Positions 31,411 through 43,200 of a stretch of 64,000 nt of DNA are shown here, one piece after another. A program made the position numbers and the translations under genes. The notes under the pieces are model-generated. The model did no database searches. It saw only the letters and a list, made by a program, of their open reading frames with translations, and was not told the origin of the DNA. This DNA comes from Spisula solida (taxonomy: Eukaryota > Mollusca > Bivalvia > Venerida > Mactridae): positions 6,332,453 to 6,396,452 of the forward strand of contig OX365946.1 of NCBI GenBank assembly GCA_947247005.1. Reading direction: 5' to 3'. Numbering within the stretch: the first letter of the stretch is position 1; each line of letters opens with the position of its first letter.

Positions 31411-31861
31411 TACAAAACTTTTGTGTTATTCAATAGAATATACAAAACAAATCATGCAGAAATAGGGACAAGTTATTTAACATTTTATGTGTCTGTACAA
31501 CAATGTAATATTTACATCTTAACAAACTGGCATTAGTTAATGTACTAATCATAACTTTGTCTAATTTGTCTAAAATATCCGCATTTTATGTCTGTTTTGC
31601 ATTGTTTACGGTTGAATCATAACTTTCAACGTGCATTACGTGCATATGCATTGATGCAAGACAAAACAAGGTAGTTACGAGCATGCAGGACAAACGTGGG
31701 CATTCCGTAAGAGTATTCCTGTCTTCAGAATTCAAGAATAACCGTACAAAATACGCAAATATGTTACACTCACCAGCGAATTATTGGTGATATCCACCAT
31801 TTTTTAGCCGTATCATTTTCGTTACGTTAGCCGAACCCGCGTCGTTAAACCGGACCCATTG
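31411..31861. other. Non-coding stretch, nothing recognised
   Basis: AT-rich, no frame or repeat assigned. Confidence 0.3.
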
Positions 31862-32172
31862 CATTTTGCCGATGCAGTGTGAAGTAATCAAGAGCATCAT
31901 TGGGGTCATCATAATTAGAAAGCGTACTTCAGGGCTGATAAAGCAAAGCTCGTAAAAATGAATCTTGATTGAACTGTTTAACATCTCTGTAAGTAATTAA
32001 TTTGTGCATTGGACCATCAAATGTAGAGGATGTTTTTCTAGTGAAACAAACTGGATAGTGGCCACTTAATGAAAGTCTTGGAACATTTACATTCTTGATA
32101 TAATTAGGAACATTTGTCAATTAAAGTAGAAGAATAATGTGTAGTTCGAGTTGGACAATCAACAGTTTGATG
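31862..32172 (-). mobile_element. Old CR1-type LINE endonuclease fragment
   Basis: Minus-strand translation gives HQTVDCPTRTT, IDKCS, NVNVPRLSLSGHYPVCFTRK, ITYRDVKQFNQDSFLRAL and YDDPNDALDYF, aligning in order to residues ~219-322 of the intact ORF2 at 7381-10389 (LVDMPTRVT, VPVLSISDHFPVCFTRK, QYRNMKQFNEADFLKSL). The catalytic SDH is changed to SGH. A relic of the same family. Confidence 0.85.
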
Positions 32173-32590
32173 TAGGTTTAAGTAAGTCTAAGTCCAAAAT
32201 TAGGTCAAGGTGAAGGTCAAAATGTGATTAGGTGATACAGGCGTGTGGAGAGTGTTCATATACAACATCCATGCAAGTATGAAAGCTTTGTAGCAAGCCA
32301 TAATAATGCTAGAAGAAACGGTCAATTTGGGTTAACCAAGAATTTGGCCCTTCTATAAGTCTTAGTAAAAAATTAAGTCAAGGTGATGGTAAAAATGAGG
32401 TCAGATGATACAGGCGTGAGGAGAGTGTTCATATACAACATCCATGCAAGTATGGAAGCTTTGTAGCAAGCCATAATGATGCTAGAAGAAACGGTAAATT
32501 TGGGTTAACCGGACGGACGGGTGAACTGACAGACGGACGGACGTAGAGGCGAATCATTATATGCCTCCCGATCTGTCGATAAGGGGTATA
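32173..32590. repeat. Two-copy ~172-bp tandem repeat with GGACGGACGG tail
   Basis: Each copy has AAGTCAAGGTGAWGGTMAAA, GATACAGGCGTGWGGAGAGT and TTGTAGCAAGCCATAATRAT; anchors at about 32203 and 32375. The second copy ends in GGGTTAACCGGACGGACGGG, then ATATGCCTCCCGATCTGTCG. Known type of molluscan repeat by general appearance. Confidence 0.7.
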
Positions 32591-33581
32591 AAAACTCATT
32601 GCCTAATAGTTGCAATAAAGTAGTAAATACGGAACGGATTTGGAGGGAAACAATGTTGTCTGATAAAGCAGTCGCGACACCTGATGCCATATTATTACCG
32701 TTCGTTTCTCGACATGGAACGAAGAAGGATGATTTAAAAAAAAACGATTTTTTTTCTGACGTTTTAAGTTGAATTGCTTAAATATGTGTGTGCGAATGTG
32801 AGTCGTTTCTACTAATCGAAATAGTTTTTCAAAGGTTTGTTTGTATAAAAGTTGTTTCAATATCCTTCGTTTTATTGAAGATGATGTAGCGTCTACAAAA
32901 ATGTCATAAAATATACATACAACATAAAGTAAATTGAAAGAGAAAATTTACTCCATGCGAATTTATCCAATTGAGCAAACTATATAAAGATACATTTTTA
33001 TCGTATAATAATAAATGTACGTGTATAAAATATTATGTTTTATTCTTGCGTCTACTCGAATGTAAATTTAGACAAATTATAAGTTTCGCATACAGCTACT
33101 CGTGTAATATATTGAGTAAGAATAATAATCACGTTCGAAAAGTACTTAACATCTTGTGTGTCCTGTATTAGCATTTTATCTTACCCTTTAAACTTTAATG
33201 TGGATCCTTATCCTTCCTATTTAGTTATGACACTGACTTTGAAAACAAAACGCCGGTTGACATAAAAAATTGTTACACATGATTGTCTCACCTTTTGACG
33301 TTACGTACACCTCGCAATGAGTGCCTTACCGATACTGCGGACTTTGTTGAATTTCGTGCATAATTAACTGTTAAGTGATGATATTATGATTAATAACTAC
33401 ACTGAAATGAATAGACTAAAAACACAGGACAAACATTATTAATAAAATCACTACATACACTAATCTCTTTTTTAAAAATCTTGGTATATATTGAAAATCG
33501 TTTTAATAGATGCCAGTCTCGGACATGTACATGTATGCTGTCAAAATTTGATAAGGGTCTTTAAGGTGTTCTAATGTCCCT
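32591..33581. other. Downstream region of receptor gene 1, nothing recognised
   Basis: AT-rich, only short chance frames. No clear polyadenylation signal was picked for the gene on the minus strand. Confidence 0.3.
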
Positions 33582-36086
33582 TTATGATACAGGCGTACTC
33601 TGGGTAGATTTGGTAGTATTGTTGCAATGACACCTGCTTTTGATCAAGCGAAATACTCTCTTTGTAAATAAAAAACAAATCGCAATGGACAACCCCTGTA
33701 ATGTGTTGAAGATTATGAACATGTACCAGACAAGACTGTTTCCTGTGAGGTTGGCAATGAATGCGAGAACCCATGTCAAACCCATTACTATCGACACTTT
33801 TATATGAATGAAAAAGTTACGGGAGTTCTTTTTGTTCCTCACCCTGGCACCTTGCATTAAGCCTTTTGTGATAAAATACACTATGAAGCCGTACGTTATG
33901 AAATCAAAAAGCTTAAACAAAGCCAACGGTCCAACAAAGAACAACAGCAGAGCATTCCTGGAAGTAATCCAACACACACCATGACCATAACGTGGTTGAA
34001 AACCATCCAAGATTTCATTGACAACCACAAACTCGAGCACAAGAGCAACACCAACAATGACAAGAGGAGCACTCCAACTATAGATGCTGTAAATATGGAA
34101 CCTTTTTGACGATGCACCCCTTCTATTACTGATCACCATCATATTTGCAAATGTCATTAACAGGTCAAATGCGATCACATTCATCCAACTGAAAGCAGCC
34201 AAGAAGAAATAGTGCATCAAAACAGCAATGCTTTTACATAAGACAGAAGTACCGGACATAGCAGGTGCCAGTAGAAAAAGCAATTGAGCAACCAACAACG
34301 ATATACACAGGCATACTAAATTTTTGCCAGGAACATTTAAAAGCTCAGTAAATATGAAATATACAATAATGGTTATTGTCAGTGCTACAACCGAGATGAT
34401 CAGTCCAATAAAAGTCAGATACCTTTGGACGTTAGTACTTGCTTGGAGCGGTATTCCGTCAATTAATGGCACACTGGTGTTTATACACAAATAAACATCG
34501 CTTCCGTTGATCAAGTAGTCCGTGTCATTGTACAGTGTCTTTCGGAAAATGATTTGATTTGTTTCGTTCAAGTATTCAAACTCATTTTGATTGAGTTTAC
34601 TGAGAGGACATAGTTCTGACATGTCGAACATAGCCCCCAGATTGAATGCGGACATATTTCTAACATTCAATTCATAAGTAATGTTCTCAAGGACACCTGT
34701 CGTCGGCGTAACACTCGGTTCTGTTTCTTCAAACGTAGTCCCCACCTTGAATGCGGAAGTATTACTAACGTTGAATTTATGAGAAATGTTCTCAAGGACA
34801 CCTGTCGTCGGCGTAACACTCGGTTCTACTTCTTCAAACGTAGTCCCCACATTGAATGCGGAAGTATTACTAACGTTGAATTTATGAGTAATATTCTCAA
34901 ATACATCTTTCGTCGGCGTAACACTCGGCTGTGTGATTTCAAACTTAGGTTCCCCATTTATTACGGAACTATCCCTCACAGTAGATTCAGGAGAAACGTC
35001 ATCCAATAAATCAAACAAATCGCCCGCAGGCATTGTATTTGGTAATTTTCTTATTACACATTTACCGTCAACTGGCTTCGCGTAATTCGGACATATTAAG
35101 TATCTACAGACCTTTGAGAAAGGGTCATATATTTGATCTTCATCACATTCTTTAAATTGTAACGATAGTTCATGACCCTTTCCAGTTTCAACTGATTGTT
35201 TTGTGTTCAAATCTACCAACAGTTGGTAGTTGCTAAAACCCCTGGAATCAAGATAATTCGGCGAAGTGGTTGTAACTGCATGTGGTTTGAATGAAAATGG
35301 TCCTGTCACACCATTGCACATTGCACAATACTTGTTTTTGAATATCACACTGGTGTCGACTTCAAGAAAAACTAATAATGTACGGCCTTGTTCACATTTC
35401 TCTTTGGTAGACGTGAAATTGTAGCTAGCAGGACAAATTGAAGTTATGGACCACGTGTGCAATGTGCATTGACGATAGGAGCTATATTTCGAATAATCTT
35501 TACGAATTTCACCTTCAGTATGCAAGCAATCTAAATGACTTTCAGCTTCACAATTTGAATAATATTCATAATTTTCATCTACACAATTCGAATTATCATA
35601 ATACGTATCACACGGACGAATCATTTGCCAATAATGATAATCGAGAACGTTGTTACAAAGTGCACAGTACATGTTTTTATAAATGAGTCTTTTTGTTATC
35701 TTATCGGAAACGATGATGTTGGATAAAGTATCAAACCGATAATAATTTTCACAAAGTGACTGTATGTTGTCGTCCCTCCAGTCGTTAGCACATTTCGTTA
35801 CCGACATCATTAAACCTACTCCGGGCACATATATGCAGGTAAATTGGTCAATGGTCAAGTTGGACACCGTCGAGATGCGGGCATCCGGGCAACAATCATT
35901 CAAGATACCGCACATTTCATCACACGAACACCTCAATGCAGTTATGGAATTGGCGCTACATCTGCTTGATTTCCAATCTTCAGGCAGCCAAACTGTTGGC
36001 GCTGTCCAAGTATCAATATCTTCAATCGACAAAGAGATAATACGAACCACATAAAATAATCCGTTAAGTGCAAGTATTTTCTTCAT
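33582..36086 (-). CDS. Receptor gene 1: somatomedin-B-like plus Methuselah/secretin-like seven-helix receptor (834 aa)
   Basis: Intronless frame from ATG at 36086. Residues 1-21 look like a signal peptide. Residues 43-84 are somatomedin-B-like (LRCSCDEMCGILNDCCPDA), but only seven of eight Cys are present: the first is missing. Two YKNxYCALCNNV-type motifs follow at ~136-147 and ~249-260, then a Cys-rich block (CDEDQIYDPFSKVCR, 314-328) and three 35-residue repeats (387-491). TM1 ~557-580, TM2 ~588-610, TM3 ~616-645 with C617, TM4 ~667-690, TM5 ~711-739, TM6 ~759-781 with GLTW, TM7 ~785-808 with FNTLQGLS. C705-W706 in loop 2 is the usual partner of C617. No GPS cleavage motif is seen, favouring Methuselah-like over adhesion type. 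Ligand unknown. Confidence 0.85.
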   Translation of the reverse strand: MKKILALNGLFYVVRIISLSIEDIDTWTAPTVWLPEDWKSSRCSANSITALRCSCDEMCGILNDCCPDARISTVSNLTIDQFTCIYVPGVGLMMSVTKCANDWRDDNIQSLCENYYRFDTLSNIIVSDKITKRLIYKNMYCALCNNVLDYHYWQMIRPCDTYYDNSNCVDENYEYYSNCEAESHLDCLHTEGEIRKDYSKYSSYRQCTLHTWSITSICPASYNFTSTKEKCEQGRTLLVFLEVDTSVIFKNKYCAMCNGVTGPFSFKPHAVTTTSPNYLDSRGFSNYQLLVDLNTKQSVETGKGHELSLQFKECDEDQIYDPFSKVCRYLICPNYAKPVDGKCVIRKLPNTMPAGDLFDLLDDVSPESTVRDSSVINGEPKFEITQPSVTPTKDVFENITHKFNVSNTSAFNVGTTFEEVEPSVTPTTGVLENISHKFNVSNTSAFKVGTTFEETEPSVTPTTGVLENITYELNVRNMSAFNLGAMFDMSELCPLSKLNQNEFEYLNETNQIIFRKTLYNDTDYLINGSDVYLCINTSVPLIDGIPLQASTNVQRYLTFIGLIISVVALTITIIVYFIFTELLNVPGKNLVCLCISLLVAQLLFLLAPAMSGTSVLCKSIAVLMHYFFLAAFSWMNVIAFDLLMTFANMMVISNRRGASSKRFHIYSIYSWSAPLVIVGVALVLEFVVVNEILDGFQPRYGHGVCWITSRNALLLFFVGPLALFKLFDFITYGFIVYFITKGLMQGARVRNKKNSRNFFIHIKVSIVMGLTWVLAFIANLTGNSLVWYMFIIFNTLQGLSIAICFLFTKRVFRLIKSRCHCNNTTKSTQSTPVS
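34614..34928 (-). repeat. Three 105-bp (35-aa) repeats in the ectodomain of receptor 1
   Basis: Units at residues 387-421, 422-456 and 457-491, each beginning PSVTPT and carrying ENITHKFNVSNTSAFNVG-like sequence with two to three N-glycosylation sites. Receptor 2 has a single diverged counterpart (NVTAELNMTNYSAIYVG), so the unit was amplified in gene 1 only. Confidence 0.9.
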
Positions 36087-36134
36087 AATGGTCCAATTGT
36101 ATTTTGAAATCGTTTTTTTTATTTACAAATTTCA

Positions 36135-36170
36135 CAATACGATGCTTCAAATGTCCTTATACTGCGCGTA
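36135..36170 (-). promoter_or_regulatory. Putative core promoter of receptor gene 1 (TATA-like)
   Basis: On the minus strand GTATAAGGACATTTGAAGCATC, split here as GTATAAGGAC at 36162-36153 and TGAAGCATC just after, lies 67 bp upstream of the ATG. The counterpart upstream of gene 2 reads GATAAGGACCACTGAAGCGTC at a similar distance. Conservation between paralogs and the TATA-like core suggest a promoter; untested. Confidence 0.4.
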
Positions 36171-36560
36171 AATACCAAACTATTTACTTATAACATGTGT
36201 CGAATGTAAATCTGAATGAATAAAAATAAATTCAATGCCGTGCCCAATGTGTATGCATGTCCCGCTCAGAGCAGTGCACACTTTACAATTGTCATGAGAG
36301 AATTAGTTTGCCCGTTCCACACTAGGGTATATTTCTTATCAACTACAATTTTAGGCCAAAAGCCTGGCCTTTTTGTGAAAGGTATACATTTGCATCTAAT
36401 TATCTTAATAAAGAGTCACTAAGCCAGATTACTCCTTTCAACGTGCTTTTCAAGGGAATTACTAATAATTGCATAGTGTCATTAGTTTCATGTGAACAGC
36501 ATGCCCTATTCATTTTGGCGGTGGTAACGCTGCGCTAGTATAAATTACACACGTTAATTG
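36171..36560 (-). other. Upstream region duplicated with receptor gene 2
   Basis: Blocks such as CCCAATGTGTATGCATGTCC (36242) and GTGAAAGGTATACATTTGCATCT (36376) align in order with the region upstream of gene 2 (CCCAATGTTTAGACATATCC, 52838; GGGATTTGCATCT, 52974). The duplicated segment therefore included about 400 bp of 5' flank. Confidence 0.45.
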
Positions 36561-36834
36561 GTAAGATTGTAATTTTGAACAATCACTGAGAAACAGAAGT
36601 TAATGGAAAGGAATAATCAGTCTTATATATTATATACTTCAATTTCATTCGATACATTATACATCATAGACCAATTATTCGTTTTGAAATTTGATTTCTT
36701 ATATAATAGCTTTTATCGTAGACTAGGAGACAAGATCCGGACGGACATACACAAATCTGCGTGTAATTTGTATCTCGATTTATTGGTCATCGGCATAAAA
36801 TAACAGCCATTTTATCAAAAATGATGTTAGAATT

Positions 36835-37027
36835 CGCTGGCTTAGAATTAGAAGGTCGTAATTACTACTTAGGACCTTACAGAGCCTTTTTTTCATGAAA
36901 ATCGGAAGTGGTCCTTGTTGACAAAACTGTCTAACAAAGTCTAAAAAGTTTGTTTTTCAATACGTAAAGGGTAGATTTCAGACAGTTGTTTCTTGTTTTC
37001 TCAAAATATTGATTTTGTACTTCCGAC
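36835..37027 (-). mobile_element. Partial MITE, same family as 46572-46825
   Basis: Begins CGCTGGCTTAGAATTAGAAG and carries TCATGAAAATCGGAAGTGGT and TTGTTTTCTCAAAATATTGA, matching the reverse complement of the copy at 46572-46825, then stops before its second terminus. Confidence 0.6.
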
Positions 37028-37939
37028 CACCGAATTGCGGGACATTTTACCAAACGGCACCAGCATTTCCAGGGTGTTTTAATGTACAAACACATATTAT
37101 TTAAACATTCCTATACACTTTTGGTATTGATAAGAAAATTCACAAATTTGTGACAATATAAGCATTGTCAGGGTAGTCCTAGGTTATATAAACACTCATT
37201 CTAAATGGGTACAGGTAACCAAAGTAATAATACCTAATTTCATGGAAAGTGAATGACAATGTAGCCTAAACTTCACGCAGTGTCTTCACACTCAGTGTCT
37301 TAATGTTTTATCCCAAACATACAACCTAGATGATATCATGACAAATATTTTGCTCATTTTTTATGACGATCCAGTGCAAAACGCTACCTCAATTTCAGTA
37401 TAGGGTAAATGCGCAGAAAGGATGCGCAAACACTACCCTATGAAACATCCTTAACAAAATCATGGTTGGGTTTCTTCGTACATAACTCAAGACAGCATCA
37501 TGTGGATAAATTAATAGACGATATCAATCACCAATTGGTCAAAAATGCGACATTTTATTTAATGCTAACTGATGAGATATGGAGTTCTATCAGTGAAATT
37601 AAACCTATATCAGTCACTATTCATCACCTACAATGTGACTGATATAAGCTCCGCCCCCTCACAGGTACTACTTTAGTTTTACCAAAAATTCAACACTAAT
37701 TTTATTACTGAACGGAAACATGTCATGTGGGGGTTAATATTCTTAGTTAGACCATTTCCTACAAATTGATGTATGGTTTGTTGCAAAATTCTCAAAAAAG
37801 TTGTTTTCACATATTCACCATAATCCAAGATGGCGGATTTTGAATTGAAAAATATGACTGGAATAACATATTCATACACAGCCTAACCGCAGTGGTAATT
37901 TGGCATAAATAGTACCAGTTTTGACACCAGATAAGCATT
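37028..37939. other. Non-coding stretch, one unassigned 77-codon frame (37409-37642, +)
   Basis: The frame (KSWLGFFVHNSRQHHVDKLI, YLMLTDEIWSSI) is not recognised and has no splice support; could be a relic of a mobile-element gene. The rest holds nothing identifiable. Confidence 0.25.
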
Positions 37940-38113
37940 AAATAGATAGAGGATATTTGTTTGTTTTGATTGAATATGGTTAATATCTCATCTTGTAGTG
38001 TTAAAATTTTAATATTTTCACTCGCGCTACGCGCTCTTGAAAATATTGAATTTTATCACTACACGATGAGATATAAACCATATTCAATCAAAACAAACAA
38101 ATATCCTCTATTT
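37940..38113. repeat. ~77-bp-stem hairpin repeat with GC-rich loop
   Basis: Left arm 37940-38020 and right arm 38038-38113 are near-perfect reverse complements (GGATATTTGTTTGTTTTGAT and its complement at the ends). The 17-base loop is CTCGCGCTACGCGCTCT. A foldback or MITE form. Confidence 0.85.
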
Positions 38114-38158
38114 AATTTTCTGGAGCGATGTCTTTGTATTGTCATACATTGTTTATTA

Positions 38159-40254
38159 AACCCCTTTCACAATTGTCCTGCGACGGACGTGCGACGAGTC
38201 TACGATGTAAATTTGATGACTATCGTGCGTCCGTCGTGCGACGGAAAACATAATCGTGGACCCTCGTCGTAGAGTTTTGGACATGTTCAAAATTTTCTAC
38301 GGCGGGTGACTGTCGTAGGTCCGTCGTGCGATGCCCTACGTCGTCGAACGACGGACGTGCGATGGACGCACGATGGACGCACGATGGACGCACGATGGAC
38401 GCACGTTTTGTTTGTGATTATAAGGTTAAACTAGGCTCTGAGAATCACACCACTATCGTGCGATGGACTTGTGATGGACGTACGATGGTCGTGCGATTGT
38501 CGCACGACCGTCTTATGGACATTCACTATCCTACGACAGCGGTGAGTCAATCGCACGACCGTCGTACGACAATCGCACGACCGTCGTACGACGATCGTAA
38601 ACATATATGTCCTTTTTCAAAATTCATACCCTATCGTGCAATTCTAAGATAAAATCATATTCTTAGAGAAAAATGTGTACTTTGAAAACAATAAAACCTC
38701 TCTATAGCGACAGACATTGGGAAACATAACATTATGTTGTTGTACACAGGTTGTTGCTCTGGAGAGGTTAATGTGTATACATATTAAAATTGTTTCTTCC
38801 CGAACAACTTGTTTATGTTGCTTAAGAGAGGTTGTTACTCAGTGGAGGGCTGCTCTGGAGAGATTGCAGTGTACATAAATATGACAAATGCATTTAGCTA
38901 CAAACTAAGATCTCAAAGTTGCCCGAATGTTCTCTTACATGCATATCAACAACATACTAAAAATATCAATAATGTACGTTTTTATTCCATAATTAGCTAC
39001 ATTAAATGCATACTTTGTAACAATATACCAGTATATCTAAAGACTCTAAACACGTTTTATTAATTCATAAATATGTCAAACATTTTATGGACAAGAAAGC
39101 CATAATTTAAATAGGAATCAACTGTTCTCTCTTTAATAATATGTGGACATCCAAAATATCTCGAAACAAACAAAGCCTAAAATATGCCGCGTTTGACACC
39201 AGCGGACCACAAAATACATTTTTATAAATATATTGATTATGCATTTGTTACAGGGCCCCTGACGGGCTTAGCAGGTAACGTGATAACCTGCGCAACAATA
39301 ATGGCGCTCCATGATGATCGACCGGAAGTGATGTGTAGGAGGAATATAAGAATATAAGACAATCTCACAATTCCGTTTAATATGTTATTTTAATGTATCG
39401 TGGATAAAAGTGTCAATTGGCCAATGAAATATAAAACATAACAACAATTATAATAAAGTGGGCGGGCGTTCCAGCGAGATTCAAATAGATTTAATAAGAC
39501 GCATTTTCAATCTTTTCACGATTGCTTAATACAAAATTATGACATCTTATCGATCATTAAAGCATCGGACCGGCCGTAAACATTATGTAATGTAGATAAA
39601 TGTTTCCTCTATCGTCATCGTAACTGATTACATCATAGATAGTAAATAGTATCAAATAATTTAAGTGTCTTAATAGCCGATCTCGCATTTACAAATAAAA
39701 ATGTCAGATTGTTCTAACGCTAGTGCTGCCTAGTATCCGTTTAGATAAAGAACTAATATAAAAATAAAGAATTAGACAACAACGGAAATCGTAATTTTCT
39801 CCCTATAATACATACATGTTATCCAGTTTACTAGTATTTAGCAAGTTCCTATTCGCACATATGTATTATTATTCGAAAATTAAGAGTTTGACTGGACGTT
39901 TTGATTAATTATACCCAGCTGCTCAAACTTATTTTTTAAACCAGCTAATAGTTCGACAATGCTTTTATCGTACCACTGACGTACGTCGATCGTACGTGCG
40001 ACAACTGTTCATCGTAAGGCTGTCGTGCGTCAATTGTTATGCCCTGCGACCATCGCACGACCGTCGTACGTCCGTCGTGCGACGGACGCGCGATAGTTCC
40101 CAAATATGCATCGTTGAGCCGTCGCACGTCCGTCGTGCGACAATTGTGACCGCTCCATAAAATTACCCTTTCCAGACGCAAGTCGGTATATTTCGACGTA
40201 GGTTCATAAGCGTCGTGCGACGAGGAAATTCCTACGACAATTGTGAAAGGGGTT
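38159..40254. mobile_element. 2.1-kb PIF/Harbinger-like non-autonomous element, TTA duplications, dense subterminal palindromes
   Basis: Both ends read AACCCCTTTCACAATTGTC as a perfect 19-bp inverted repeat, and TTA flanks each side (38156-38158, 40255-40257), as expected of PIF/Harbinger TWA targets. Sub-terminal zones 38180-38600 and 39960-40230 are packed with GTCGTGCGACGG-type palindromes in both orientations, plus an 11-bp tandem (CGATGGACGCA, four copies at 38360-38403). They are CpG-dense in an AT-rich, CpG-poor region. The middle 38.7-39.9 kb is AT-rich with no transposase. Mobilisation would need a source elsewhere. Confidence 0.75.
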
Positions 40255-43200
40255 TTACATGTCTGATTGGTATTATCGATGTACCAAAATGACGACAGTA
40301 CGTTTATCTTTATGATGCTGCATATACACTGCTCAAAACTTATAACAGATCACTTTTCAAACTCGAAAAATTTTGTTCATGGCAATAGGGAAATATCGGA
40401 CTTATCTCAATTGTCATTATATGCTCTTTAGCAATAAATGTTCATTTTTTATGTAGCGTCGTCAACTATGTGAAAGGTAACGTTTGTCTGAGGAAATGCG
40501 AAAACATGTTAAAAATGTTGACTCAAAGTTGATCGCCCAAGCAGAAAAACATCAGATATTGCTTAAATGATTACAAGTTTTAAATCTGTACAGCTTTGAA
40601 ATTTAGGAAATGAAAACAAATGTGAAATTACCTCCCTTCCAATTGTAAATATAACGAAAAATAATTTCTCGAAATAGTCATAACGCGTGGTGATTCCATA
40701 CACTCCTTCTTTTGTCAGTTCTCATCTATCAAACTGAATTATATCAAAATATAAGTGCGTTTTATCTTCATTAGCGACACTGAGTTACCTATGGTGAATT
40801 ACATTGTCACTTTGAAAATCCAGCTAAATCGTAAAAGTTGATGATTTTAATTTGTTTCACATTTTTGCAACTAAACAACCTTTCGCAGTAAAGCTTTGTG
40901 ATATGCTTTATTGTTGTCTTATCGTCCACATAAAGTTTAGAAAATGGGATACCCACATTGCATTTACTCCAATAATTGTGTTATTTCTGGTTTTGAGAGT
41001 GGTTATCAATTATATGGAACAATTGTGTTTAGAAATCGTAGAATAATCTATAAGTTTTATTTTTTTTGTTGTTTACGCATGGCTTATACATTTACGATCG
41101 TCAGAATATTAATTAGACTAAATGACTGGAATTTTTAATAATATATGAGGTGATCGGTTAAGTGTTGAGTAGTTTAAATGCAAGCAAATCTTTTGTTTTC
41201 CTTGTGAAATCAGCATTCCCCATAATGACGCGTTTTTAAATCCGTTAAGTATAGTTAATTGAAAAATATATCGCCGTTTTCTACTTATTGCAGATTTTAA
41301 CATGTACGTTCAGATAATGAAACTACAATGTAGTATTATGTACAGTAATTAGTTTACGTAATATGACGTTACACAAACGTAACCAGTACCGTGCGTTACC
41401 TCATAATAATATCAAAACCACACACTATGTTGAAAAAATACCATAAGGTGCAAAGTATAATCTAATGTAGACAGCCACTCATACGACCTAAATCATCTTA
41501 ATGATTGTGATTTGATTCCTTATATTGCACAATGTCAACCCAAAAGATTTACCTACGCGCCTGTATCATTTCATGAAGATTTTGAAGACTGTTAATCAAA
41601 TGTGCTTTATTTTTTACCTAACCCATAATACTCTTATTTTATGCATATTTAATCGGACTGTCAATATTTATTGAACTGTACCGTTACCAACTTTGCAAGA
41701 TTATAGTTTTCCACTAATGTCACGGATGGTTGATTATGTCCAACGTAAGCACCGATTGAGTCAAGGTCGGGTTTGTAACCTCTGCCTTCATTGTCTGTCA
41801 ATTCAGACAGGCCTTCTTCAAAAAGTGTATGCTATTTAAAAACACGTGGCCGTGATGCAAAATGCCTATAGTGCGCCCAGGATAATGTGATATTTATAAT
41901 TATTAATCGGTTTAGTCAACTGTTGCAAAATTGTTTTTGCAAATTACTAAAGTTCAGTTTATGGTAAGTTTTGTACTAAACTATCACTGATAAATCACGC
42001 ACATTTCATTAATCCACCTTTGTGGAATATACCAAAACTTCCCGCCTTTCTCATTATCGTGGACGCATTATATACTAAATTTAGTAATTAAGTTAATTTC
42101 GTTAATCGCGGTATTTTGATTTGGCGCCGACCAAATAAACATTCCCAAGACTGTGGTGGACTGTGGTGGTACTTCAATACTCACAATTCTCAAATACCAA
42201 ATATGCATTAATTGTTGGGAAAATCACTACAATGCTCATAATTGTCATTCTAATCTACAAATGACTGTAACATTTCATGAACATTGTTAATTAGTTAAGC
42301 CATCAAGCCATCATTTGACAACCAATAATATTGTTAATTGGCTATACTTGGCGTCCTAAATCGCATTTAGCGATAAATTAACGACTGTAAAATTGTTGGC
42401 AAGTTTCATAATATCAGATGTTGGTTATGCGGTATACAAACACTATACGATCTTATTAACCACCAGACTCAATTCTGCAAACAGTTTTTGTGTGGCGTAA
42501 CGCCACACAATGATATTACCACTTTTCAGCTTACGGCCAATTTAACGCATTAGGCCTCGGCAAATAAATAGTTCTATGATTTGAACAATATTACAAGCAT
42601 GCAACACAGGTTACACGTATCATTGGACCTGATTTGTTTACATTACCAACATTTACTTATATTAAGACCAACAATTATATCAGACTTTTATTTTTAGAGG
42701 ATATTTATAGCAAATCATTCCGCAACGGACTATATTTTTACTACCAAAGAATGTTCTCACTGGTGGCGGGAATCTAAAATAGTTCCCACGGTTTTCAATC
42801 GTATACTGTAACGTATGTAAATCACTCCGCCGCTGCACATTGCAGACGATGACCTAATTATGTTGTATACAAACATTGATGCTATATATAGCTGGTGGGG
42901 GGAACTGAAATAGTTCTACGTACATATCGATCGGCCGATTAACAATGTTACCGCGGTAAGCGTTAAACGCACTATTACTATACTCAATTTCTACCCTGCT
43001 TTATATAAGACCTCATAATTTTCGTATCTATTATCCGATTTTAAAGCTTGTAACGAAGCAGCGATATATGTCTCTCTTTTAGACAACATTCAACACGATA
43101 CCCTAATTATTAAATCCACGGCGACGAGTAAGAATCCGTTCCGCGTAAAAGTAAGTTTAAAATATCCCGTTTTATACGAAATAAAAAGTCAATCATCAAT

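Noticed and set aside
33571..33774. 67-codon frame conserved between receptor genes 1 and 2 (also 50449-50652)
   Set aside because: It overlaps the last helix of each receptor in another frame; its conservation follows from the receptor sequence.
33582..36086. Adhesion-type GPS cleavage motif in the receptors
   Set aside because: The segment before TM1 (CPLSKLN to CINTSVP) lacks the Cys-Trp and HL-T/S pattern of a GPS site in all three proteins.
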